Source: CAYQQO01 sp964420115 (lineage in GTDB: Bacteria; Patescibacteriota; Minisyncoccia; Portnoybacterales; UBA2143). From it: a stretch of 16,366 nt of DNA. Shown one piece after another: positions 1 to 5,709 of the stretch (its first letter is position 1; each line of letters opens with the position of its first letter). Location of the stretch: contig CAYQQO010000012.1 in NCBI GenBank assembly GCA_964420115.1, forward strand, positions 1 through 16,366, written 5' to 3'. The notes beneath the pieces were generated by a model, which did not search any database, was not told the origin of the DNA, and saw only the letters and a program-made list of their open reading frames with translations. Position numbers and translations under genes: made by a program.

Positions 1-52
1 TTCAGTCCCCAACTTTCCAAACATTCCCGTTTTTTCTCGGACGGACGACGGA

Positions 53-105
53 GCAAAAGGGCAAAAAGGAAGGGGGTCTGGGGGAAGGAATTTTTGCCCT
101 TTTGC
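53..105. repeat. 15-bp perfect inverted repeat with a mirror-repeat loop
   Basis: Positions 53-67 and 91-105 are exact reverse complements (left arm GCAAAAGGGCAAAAA). The 23-nt loop is purine-rich with two G5 blocks, and 66-90 reads identically in both directions, a perfect 25-nt mirror repeat centred on C78. No T-tract follows on either strand, so this does not look like an intrinsic terminator. Mirror purine tracts can form triplex or quadruplex-like structures; that is general knowledge and nothing here proves it. Confidence 0.8.
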
Positions 106-118
106 GATTAAGAATAGA

Positions 119-273
119 GCGTTTCCGCTTTCCTCTGATTAAGAGGAAACCAAAACAGAAAATTTTTCATCTCCTATTAAAAGAAAAAAATGGGGGGCAG
201 AAAAAAATAAAAAATGTAATGAAAAAATTTCTGTTTTGGTTTGCCGTAGCGGAGCGGAGGCAAGCGGAAACGC
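119..273. repeat. Long nested inverted repeat (REP/MITE-like)
   Basis: Two sets of arms are nested. Positions 119-130 pair perfectly with 262-273 (12 bp), and 150-170 pair with 219-239 (21 bp, one mismatch). Between them each flank has its own small hairpin: 129-136/142-149 (TTTCCTCT/AGAGGAAA, loop GATTA) on the left and TTGCC/GGCAA (241-245/259-263) on the right. The whole folds as a cruciform-like unit of about 155 bp. It lies in a gene-free stretch and has no convincing coding content. A REP/BIME or non-autonomous mobile element is possible, but no second copy is in the window. Confidence 0.7.
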
Positions 274-365
274 ACCTCATTATTCTGGATTTTGTTCAAA
301 AAAAGTTAGAATTTCAACCAAAAGGTACCGCCAATTTACAATTTTAATAATCTTTTATTTTTATT

Positions 366-557
366 ATGAAAAACAAACTCTCAAAAATAATTTTAATAAT
401 AACTATTGTTCTTTTTTTCTCTTTGCAGATATACAACTTTGGGGCTGGCAATAAATTTGATTTAGTGATTACTCTTTTAATTGTGGTGATTCTTTTAGGT
501 ATGGTTGGCGTTTACTATTTGATTAGAAAAAAGCAAGATAACGACGGGAATGCTTAG
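366..557 (+). CDS. Hypothetical small membrane protein, two TM segments
   Basis: This is a 63-residue protein that I do not recognise. It has two hydrophobic stretches, about residues 5-24 and 34-54, separated by a short polar turn (YNFGAGNKFD), with a charged C-terminus (RKKQDNDGNA). This predicts a two-helix integral membrane hairpin. No Shine-Dalgarno sequence precedes the ATG; the upstream region is AT-rich, as for most genes here. It ends 5 bp before the AlkD-like gene, so the two are probably co-transcribed, but nothing ties the functions together. It is likely a real gene because of the clean membrane topology and tight spacing. Confidence 0.6.
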   Translation: MKNKLSKIILIITIVLFFSLQIYNFGAGNKFDLVITLLIVVILLGMVGVYYLIRKKQDNDGNA

Positions 558-562
558 GCGGT

Positions 563-1261
563 ATGCTTGTTAACCTGAAGAAAGATTTGGAAAAACTAAG
601 AAATCTCAAAAAAGCGAAGCTTTTGGCCGGGTTTTTTAAAACGGGCGAAGGGGAATATGGCGAGGGTGATGTTTTTTTAGGATTAAGTTCGCGGCAGATT
701 AAAGATTTGGCTAAAAAATATTTAAAAGAGATAGATTTTGATAATTTGCAAAAATTACTAAATTCTGGGATACACGAGCACAGAATGATTGTTTTAAGGA
801 TTTTAGTTCTTAAATACGAGAAAGGCGACAGTTCAGAAAGAAAGAGGGTATTCAATTTTTATTTAAAAAACACAAAGAATATTAATAATTGGGATTTAGT
901 TGATGTTTCAGCCCATAAAATTATTGGCCATTATCTTTTGGATAAAGATAGAAAGATGGTGTATAAATTAGCCAGGTCAAAAAATTTATGGGAAAAGAGA
1001 ATTTCTATTATTTCAACTTTCAGCTTTATTAAAGAGAATGATTTTGAAGATTCTTTAAAAATTTCAGAGATTCTTTTAAATGACGATCATGATTTGATTC
1101 ATAAAGCAGTTGGCTGGATGTTGAGAGAAATAGGAAAAAGAGACCAGAAAAGAGAGGAAATGTTTTTAAAAAAATATTACAAAAAGATGCCCCGAACAAT
1201 GTTAAGATACGCTATTGAAAAATTTGATGATAGGAAAAGAAAAATATATTTGAAGAAGTAA
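563..1261 (+). CDS. DNA alkylation repair protein, AlkD-like DNA glycosylase
   Basis: This 232-residue protein belongs to the AlkD-type HEAT-like-repeat glycosylases (DNA_alkylation family), which remove positively charged N3- and N7-alkylated purines without flipping the base out. Family residues are visible: NNWDLVD gives W110 and D114, LWEKR gives R146, and HKAVGWMLREIGKRD gives W185. They match the spacing of W109, D113, R148 and W187 in Bacillus cereus AlkD. The C-terminal motif PRTMLRYAIEKF is also typical. Length is normal for the family. A weak purine-rich site (AGGCGG) lies just before the ATG. It follows the small membrane protein by 5 bp and is followed by a weak terminator-like hairpin. 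Family assignment is firm; activity is inferred from the conserved residues. Confidence 0.92.
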   Translation: MLVNLKKDLEKLRNLKKAKLLAGFFKTGEGEYGEGDVFLGLSSRQIKDLAKKYLKEIDFDNLQKLLNSGIHEHRMIVLRILVLKYEKGDSSERKRVFNFYLKNTKNINNWDLVDVSAHKIIGHYLLDKDRKMVYKLARSKNLWEKRISIISTFSFIKENDFEDSLKISEILLNDDHDLIHKAVGWMLREIGKRDQKREEMFLKKYYKKMPRTMLRYAIEKFDDRKRKIYLKK

Positions 1262-1309
1262 TATTTTTACACCCAAAACAGGAAGGCAAAATTAATAAAA
1301 TAGGATTAG

Positions 1310-1329
1310 AATCAATTTTATTGATTTTT
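1310..1329 (+). terminator. Weak AT-rich terminator-like hairpin after the AlkD gene
   Basis: AATCAAT (1310-1316) and ATTGATT (1320-1326) form a perfect 7-bp stem with a TTT loop, followed by a short T run. The stem is A/T-rich, so termination would be inefficient, but its place 48 bases after the AlkD stop fits. Confidence 0.4.
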
Positions 1330-1337
1330 CAGAGATG

Positions 1338-1362
1338 AAAAAAAGATACCGTATTTGGTATC
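1338..1362 (-). terminator. Rho-independent terminator for the small minus-strand gene
   Basis: On the minus strand GATACC and GGTATC (plus coordinates 1345-1350 and 1357-1362) form a 6-bp stem with a 6-nt loop. Seven T residues follow immediately (plus A7 at 1338-1344). It lies about 35 bp downstream of the stop codon of the minus-strand ORF at 1398-1538 and supports that ORF being transcribed. Confidence 0.6.
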
Positions 1363-1397
1363 CCTGGCTCTCTGTTCGTGGATTATGATTTTACGAG

Positions 1398-1538
1398 TTA
1401 AAGGTGTGGCTTGTCGGGCATGTCCATCTCTCTGAAAATTTTGCTTAGCTTGGAGAAAACAAGGGGGTTTTCTTTGACTAATTCGGGTTCGATAAGGGAT
1501 TGGTAGATCAGATGAGCTTGAATACAGAATTCATCCAT
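1398..1538 (-). CDS. Hypothetical 46-residue protein
   Basis: This short minus-strand ORF reads MDEFCIQAHLIYQSL at its start and ends MDMPDKPHL. I do not recognise it. Support: AAAAGGAAA directly precedes the ATG, a TATAAA-like box lies just upstream, there are no stops across 46 codons while the other frames are interrupted, the composition is plausible for an amphipathic helix (SKLSKIFREMDM), and a T7 terminator follows. It uses more C-ending codons (ATC, TAC, CCC, GAC) than the surrounding genes, resembling the adjacent IS transposase, so it may have arrived with mobile DNA. It could also be the 3' part of a longer gene cut by the IS element, whose left end lies about 10-25 bp upstream of the ATG. 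Confidence 0.5.
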   Translation of the reverse strand: MDEFCIQAHLIYQSLIEPELVKENPLVFSKLSKIFREMDMPDKPHL

Positions 1539-1562
1539 TTTCCTTTTATACCCGCGGGAACA

Positions 1563-1582
1563 CCCCGTCTGTTAAGACGGGG
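1563..1582 (+). repeat. Left-end hairpin of the IS200-like element
   Basis: CCCCGTCT (1563-1570) pairs with AGACGGGG (1575-1582) around a GTTA tetraloop. The palindrome CCCGCGGG at 1551-1558 lies just outside. In this family such subterminal hairpins are the DNA structures bound by TnpA. Confidence 0.8.
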
Positions 1583-1627
1583 ATGAGAGCTTAATCCTGT
1601 ATCTTCTTTTCCTCACATAGTATACTG

Positions 1628-2064
1628 ATGAGTAATGAAGCTAAAAAAAGTTATCTCATACGGTATACAGAAACCAGTATCACATAGCTTGGGCAACCCG
1701 CTATCGCAGAAAGATATTGATCAAAGGAGTAGACAGCTATCTAAGAATCAAACTTCAGGAAATCAGAAAATACTATCCAGATTGGGAATACATAGAGATA
1801 GGCATACACACTGACCACGTCCATATCCATATGATTATTCCTCCTAAATACTCAATCAGCAAAACAATGGAAACAATCAAGAAAAATACATCTAAATCGC
1901 TCAGACAGAAATTCAGCTTCCTCAGAAACGTCTACTGGGACAACAAGGGAATCTGGGGAAAAGGATATTTTGTTTCAACTATCGGTATCAACAAACAAAC
2001 CATCAGAAACTACATAGCCATGCAGGGAAAAGAAGATACAGGACAAGCGGAGCTTGAACTATAA
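1628..2064 (+). CDS. tnpA: IS200-like HUH transposase TnpA, N-terminus frameshifted
   Basis: Translation from TTG at 1717 gives 115 residues of a Y1-transposase core. It contains the HUH motif in DHVHIHM (H36 and H38 from that start), then GYFVSTIGINKQTIRNYIAMQ, in which Y99 is the likely nucleophile with Q103 four residues on, as in IS608 TnpA. The missing N-terminal strand is encoded just upstream in the same frame (YRNQYHIAWATRYRRKIL) but has no start codon there. ATG 1628 (MSNEAKK) lies in another frame and is joined only by a one-base shift at the A7 run 1643-1649 (context A AAA AAG). ATG 1635 (MKLKK) would need a +1 shift at the same place. The full product would be about 145 residues, the normal family length. 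Either the gene is broken, or slippage at the A run makes the active protein. Confidence 0.75.
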
Positions 2065-2070
2065 AAAGAG

Positions 2071-2090
2071 CCGCGCCTGTAAAGGCGTGG
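2071..2090 (+). repeat. Right-end hairpin of the IS200-like element
   Basis: CCGCGCCT (2071-2078) pairs with AGGCGTGG (2083-2090), with one G-T pair, around a GTAA tetraloop. It begins 6 bp after the transposase stop and mirrors the left-end hairpin in stem length and loop size. Confidence 0.8.
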
Positions 2091-2097
2091 GTATCTA

Positions 2098-2462
2098 CAA
2101 AAATTTGTATTTGGAAATGAATACTGATAATATTATTTCTCAAGAAGTAAAAGTAGGCGAGATTGGCGGGTTCTGCGTTGATTTAGCTCATTTTAAGGTT
2201 AGTCAGGTTAGGGGGTGTAAGGAATTTGACTATATTATGGAAAGGAAAAACAAAGAAAATCTTTTTTTTCTGTAATCATGTTAGTGGTTATTCTTATGAA
2301 AATAATACTGACAAGCATCATCCTGAAAGTGCAAGGGATTTTGAATATTTGAAAGATCTTCTCCTTTTTCTTTTTGGCGATGTTATGGCTATGGAAGTTA
2401 ATTGTTCTATCAGTCAGCAAATGGAGTATAGAAAATATATTTTAGAAAAAAATTTAAATTAA
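2098..2462 (+). pseudogene. 3' remnant of a TIM-barrel (endonuclease IV/xylose isomerase-like) gene
   Basis: From the IS right end, one frame reads YKNLYLEMNTDN then GGFCVDLAHF and stops at 2273-2275. The next frame continues CNHVSGYSYENNTDKHHPES and FGDVMAMEVNCS to a stop at 2460-2462. The frames join if one T is removed from the T8 run at 2262-2269. The combined pattern of a Glu strand, D-x-x-H, a single His, D-x-H and a final Glu matches the metal ligands of endonuclease IV-like TIM barrels (E145, D179/H182, H216, D229/H231 and E261 in E. coli Nfo). The first half of the barrel is absent, with the IS element in its place. It ends 10 bp before the ATP-grasp-like gene, so the two were probably an operon. 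Exact substrate class is unknown. Confidence 0.65.
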
Positions 2463-2472
2463 TATATTAATT

Positions 2473-3867
2473 ATGAACGATAATAATCAATTTGAAGGAT
2501 TTCACGGCGAGTGGAATTTAGGATCGCCGGGCGGCTGGGAATACCAGAAAATGATTCAGGAAATATATCAGCCGGCTTGGCAGAAAATTAAAGAATTAAC
2601 CGGGGTGGAGGTTGATTTGGACTTAGATAATCATTATTTCAAGCCCAGTTTGAATTTTGCCGACTTGCTGGTTGAAGCCAGTCGTAAAGAAGGTAAAGAC
2701 CCCTTTATTGCTTTAGTGGCTGAAGAAGAAACATTAAGGGATGTAATAGAAAACAAAAGGATAATTGATTATTTGAATTCATTGGAAGGCGTTACTTCCC
2801 AACTGATTGGGCCGAGGAAATTAAGATTGGTTAATAATAAGTTGGTTGTTGACGGCAGGGAAGTGACAGCTATTTTTATGGACTTTAACACTTCTGTTTT
2901 GGTGGAACTGGAAAAGAGGCATTCTATTAATCCTTTAATTAAAGCAATTGAAGGAAATATTCTAATTAATCCGCGGGGGATGGAACCAGTTGGGACTAAG
3001 GGTGTTTTTGAAGTAGTAACTGATAAATACAAAAATCAATTATCTCAATCAACGGTTTCGCGCACTCCTTGGACAAAGAAGTTTTTTAAAAGAGCAACCA
3101 TTAGTCCCGACGGAGAGCCGGTTGATGATTTGCTCCGATGGACAGCGGATAATTGGAATGATGTTATTTTAAAGCCAGAGCATGGCTGGTCGGGAAAGGG
3201 GATTATCGTCTGCCCGGAAGAGAAAGATATTAAAGGAAATATTAAAAAAGCGCTTCTTGCCGGAAACTATATTGTTCAAAAAATTATTCCTAAAAACATT
3301 TGGTCAGAAATGCTGCCTGATATAGACGAAAAATATAAAAAGGTTGTTTTGAAGGAAAGACAAACGGATTTTCGCTGTTTGGTTTCCAATAAGGGGTTGG
3401 TTGGTTTTGTTGCTCGTTATGGTGGTATCCCGACAAATGTCGGTTCTGGCGGAGGCGTCCAGGCCTTGGCAGTAGTTAAATCAAATCATTCTCCTAAAGA
3501 AGCGGCTCAAATGATTAATGGAGCAATTTTGTCTTTGGACTTTGATAAGGCGAAAGAAATCCGCCAGATTATTAATAAAGGAGCGTTGGATTTGGAATTT
3601 ATTTATTTAAACGGTCCTATTCCTATCGGGCTTCGTCCCCGAATACTCAGTCAAAAACAGATAGAAGCGCTTGAGAAATATGGAAGAAATCTTTATCAAG
3701 ATACCTTAATATTGGAAAAGATTTGGCACCAAGGAGGTTTAGAAGATATTGTGAAGATAACCGAGAGGGAAAAGCAAATTGCTAAATTACAGCCAAGAAC
3801 TGACGGTATGCCGGCGATGATCGCTTCTGACGGCCTGTTTAATTTTGGGGCTGCTTTGCCTGAATAA
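2473..3867 (+). CDS. ATP-grasp-like protein of unknown substrate
   Basis: This 464-residue soluble protein has sequence features of an ATP-grasp ligase. DVILKPEHGWSGKGIIVCP (about 230-248) provides a nucleotide-binding Lys (K234) and a glycine-rich loop, NYIVQKIIP (265-273) resembles the hinge strand, TDFRCLVSNKGLVGFVARYG (298-317) carries an acidic/Arg pair, and TNVGSGGGVQ (321-330) corresponds to the late Asn-bearing motif. The N-terminal 200 residues match nothing I can name. ATP-grasp enzymes typically join a carboxylate to an amine or thiol through an acylphosphate. The substrate cannot be read here. Upstream lies the broken TIM-barrel gene, 10 bp away, and dnaG starts 3 bp after the stop. 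No Shine-Dalgarno sequence precedes the ATG. Fold assignment is fairly confident; function is open. Confidence 0.7.
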   Translation: MNDNNQFEGFHGEWNLGSPGGWEYQKMIQEIYQPAWQKIKELTGVEVDLDLDNHYFKPSLNFADLLVEASRKEGKDPFIALVAEEETLRDVIENKRIIDYLNSLEGVTSQLIGPRKLRLVNNKLVVDGREVTAIFMDFNTSVLVELEKRHSINPLIKAIEGNILINPRGMEPVGTKGVFEVVTDKYKNQLSQSTVSRTPWTKKFFKRATISPDGEPVDDLLRWTADNWNDVILKPEHGWSGKGIIVCPEEKDIKGNIKKALLAGNYIVQKIIPKNIWSEMLPDIDEKYKKVVLKERQTDFRCLVSNKGLVGFVARYGGIPTNVGSGGGVQALAVVKSNHSPKEAAQMINGAILSLDFDKAKEIRQIINKGALDLEFIYLNGPIPIGLRPRILSQKQIEALEKYGRNLYQDTLILEKIWHQGGLEDIVKITEREKQIAKLQPRTDGMPAMIASDGLFNFGAALPE

Positions 3868-3870
3868 ATT

Positions 3871-5673
3871 ATGAATTCACCAGTTGATGATATTAAGAAT
3901 AAATTAGATGTAGTTGATGTAGTTGGCAGCTATGTCAAACTGACAAAAGCCGGCAGAAATTACCGGGCTTCTTGTCCGTTCCATGCAGAGAAAAACCCTT
4001 CTTTTTTTGTTTCGCCGGAAAGGCAAATGTGGCATTGTTTTTCCTGCAACAAGGGCGGCAGTATTTTTGATTTTGTTATGGAAATAGAGGGGGTGGAATT
4101 TTCCGACGCTTTGAGAACACTGGCGCAAAGAGCAGGGGTAGAACTAAAAAAAATTGATCCTAAATTAAAAACAGAGAAAAGCCGTCTTTATGAAATTTGT
4201 AATTTAGCCAGCCGCTTCTATGTTAAACAACTGGAAGCCAGCCAAATGGGCAAGAAAATGAAAAAATATTTGGCTTCTCGGGGGCTAAAAGAGGAAACAA
4301 TTAAAAACTGGCAGATTGGCTATGCGCCGGGAGGGTGGCGGGCGCTTTTTAATTTTTTAAAAGAGCACGGTTATCCAGAAAGCGAAATTATTAAAAGCGG
4401 GCTGGCTGTGGCGGTTGATTCTAGAGAAAAACAGCCCTATGACCGTTTCCGTGACAGAATTGTTTTTCCTATTTCTGATATTAACGGATCAATAGTCGGC
4501 TTTACAGCCCGGGAAAATCCTAATAGTCCTGACAGCCGGATGGGGAAATATATTAATACTCCCAATACATTAATTTATGATAAAGGGAGAATTCTTTACG
4601 GCCTTGATAAAGCTAAATTGGATATAAGGAAGAATGGCCAGTGTGTTATTGTTGAAGGGCAGATGGATGTCATTATGTCGCATCAGGCCGGGATAAAAAA
4701 TGTTTTAGCTAGTTCCGGCACTGCTTTGACAGAGTTTCAGTTAAGAATTATTAAAAGATATACAGATAATTTGGCTATGGCCTTCGATATGGATTTAGCT
4801 GGCCAGACAGCGGCTAAAAGAGGATTTGATTTGGCTGTCGGGCTTGGTTTTAATACAAAAATAATTAGTTTGGCCGATAACAAAGATCCAGCTGACTGCA
4901 TTTTAGCCAATCTTTCTTTATGGCAGGAGGCAATTAAAAAAACAGAAAAGATTGTTGAATTCTATTTAAAACAGGCCTTAAAGCAGTATGATGCCAAATC
5001 TGTTGAAGGGAAAAAGGAAATTAGCAAAATGGTTCTGCCTTTGGTCAAAAAGATTCCCAATAAAGTGGAGCAGGCCCATTGGCTGCAGGAAATGGCCAGC
5101 CGTTTGAATGTTTCAGAAAATGTCTTACTTGACGAGATGAATAAAATTAGTGATTATAGCACGTCATATAATAGAGAGGCGGGAAATTATTACCAAAATA
5201 GCCAGAAAGAAGGAGGAAGGGAGATAAGAAAAGGGTTTTCTAATACTGAAGAATACCTTTTAGGCCTTATTATTTCAAACTTTGATAAAGCGGGTGGTTA
5301 TAAAAAAGAGCCGGTTTATCTCTTTGGAAATTCTGAATTCAGGGAAATATTTGCCAGTTTTAAAAAAGCAAAAGAAGACAAAAAAACAAACGCTAATTTT
5401 GTAAAAAGCTTGCCCGCTAATTTATCAGCTCAAGTTAATTATTTGCTTTTAAAAACAGAAGCGCAAAAGGATTTGATAGGTGATTTTGATGATGAAAAAG
5501 AAATTGCTGCTTCTTTTAATTATTTAAAAAGGCGCTATTTCCGTCAAAGGTTAAGCCAGCTTAATTTGGCTATTAAAGAAGCAGAAAAAAATAAAGATAA
5601 AGAAAATTTAAAAAAATTAATAAATCAGTTTAATAATTTATCAAAACAAGCTCATTTTTGCGCCAGCGGGTAA
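3871..5673 (+). CDS. dnaG: DNA primase DnaG
   Basis: DnaG synthesises RNA primers at the replication fork. The 600-residue length is normal for the family. The N-terminal CHC2 zinc domain has ligands C35, H38, C56 and C59 (SCPFHAEKNPSFFVSP and WHCFSCNKGG). The catalytic core follows with RFRDRIVFPI (192-201). The TOPRIM motifs are EGQMD (262-266, metal-binding Glu), AFDMDLAG (304-311) and DNKDPAD (336-342). The usual FDGD reads FDMD here, but both Asp residues are kept. The C-terminal 150 residues are divergent and presumably form the helicase-binding region. The gene starts 3 bp after the ATP-grasp-like gene and is followed by rpoD, the conserved core of the macromolecular synthesis operon. 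Its last codons lie inside a hairpin that extends into the intergenic gap. Confidence 0.97.
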   Translation: MNSPVDDIKNKLDVVDVVGSYVKLTKAGRNYRASCPFHAEKNPSFFVSPERQMWHCFSCNKGGSIFDFVMEIEGVEFSDALRTLAQRAGVELKKIDPKLKTEKSRLYEICNLASRFYVKQLEASQMGKKMKKYLASRGLKEETIKNWQIGYAPGGWRALFNFLKEHGYPESEIIKSGLAVAVDSREKQPYDRFRDRIVFPISDINGSIVGFTARENPNSPDSRMGKYINTPNTLIYDKGRILYGLDKAKLDIRKNGQCVIVEGQMDVIMSHQAGIKNVLASSGTALTEFQLRIIKRYTDNLAMAFDMDLAGQTAAKRGFDLAVGLGFNTKIISLADNKDPADCILANLSLWQEAIKKTEKIVEFYLKQALKQYDAKSVEGKKEISKMVLPLVKKIPNKVEQAHWLQEMASRLNVSENVLLDEMNKISDYSTSYNREAGNYYQNSQKEGGREIRKGFSNTEEYLLGLIISNFDKAGGYKKEPVYLFGNSEFREIFASFKKAKEDKKTNANFVKSLPANLSAQVNYLLLKTEAQKDLIGDFDDEKEIAASFNYLKRRYFRQRLSQLNLAIKEAEKNKDKENLKKLINQFNNLSKQAHFCASG

Positions 5674-5694
5674 TTTGTAAAGGTTGGCGCAAAA
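5656..5694 (+). promoter_or_regulatory. Hairpin spanning the dnaG stop codon, upstream of rpoD
   Basis: TTTTGCGCCA (5656-5665) pairs perfectly with TGGCGCAAAA (5685-5694). The 19-nt loop contains the dnaG stop codon. Beyond a bulged T the stem can extend by TCA/TGA. No T-run follows, so it is not a normal terminator. It could be an mRNA processing or stability element between dnaG and rpoD, which in E. coli is known to be cleaved, but that role here is inference. Confidence 0.6.
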
Positions 5695-5709
5695 TGACTA
5701 GATATTAAA

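Larger units (their letters stand above)
1547..2097 (+). mobile_element. IS200/IS605-family insertion sequence (boundaries approximate)
   Basis: The element contains one transposase gene flanked by subterminal hairpins of matching geometry: 8-bp stem and GTTA tetraloop on the left (1563-1582), 8-bp stem and GTAA tetraloop on the right (2071-2090). This layout is characteristic of IS200/IS605 elements, which move as single-stranded DNA and leave no target duplication or terminal inverted repeats. There is no TnpB, so it is IS200-like in content. Exact cleavage sites cannot be read from one copy. The right end runs directly into the remnant of a TIM-barrel gene, so this insertion, perhaps with a deletion, is associated with the loss of that gene's 5' part. 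Confidence 0.8.

Noticed and set aside
102..347. 81-residue plus-strand ORF at the window start
   Set aside because: It runs through the palindromic repeat complex, has a low-complexity basic composition and no family resemblance. The inverted repeats explain the sequence better.
1386..1546. Plus-strand reading of 1386-1546 as the missing 5' half of the TIM-barrel gene
   Set aside because: The only suggestive frame contains TAG and TAA stops and no metal-ligand motif, while the minus strand has an open frame with signals.
2054..2110. Apparent N-terminus of the TIM-barrel fragment (MNYKKSRACKGVG)
   Set aside because: This is the end of the transposase region and the IS right-end hairpin read in another frame, so it is not part of the original gene.
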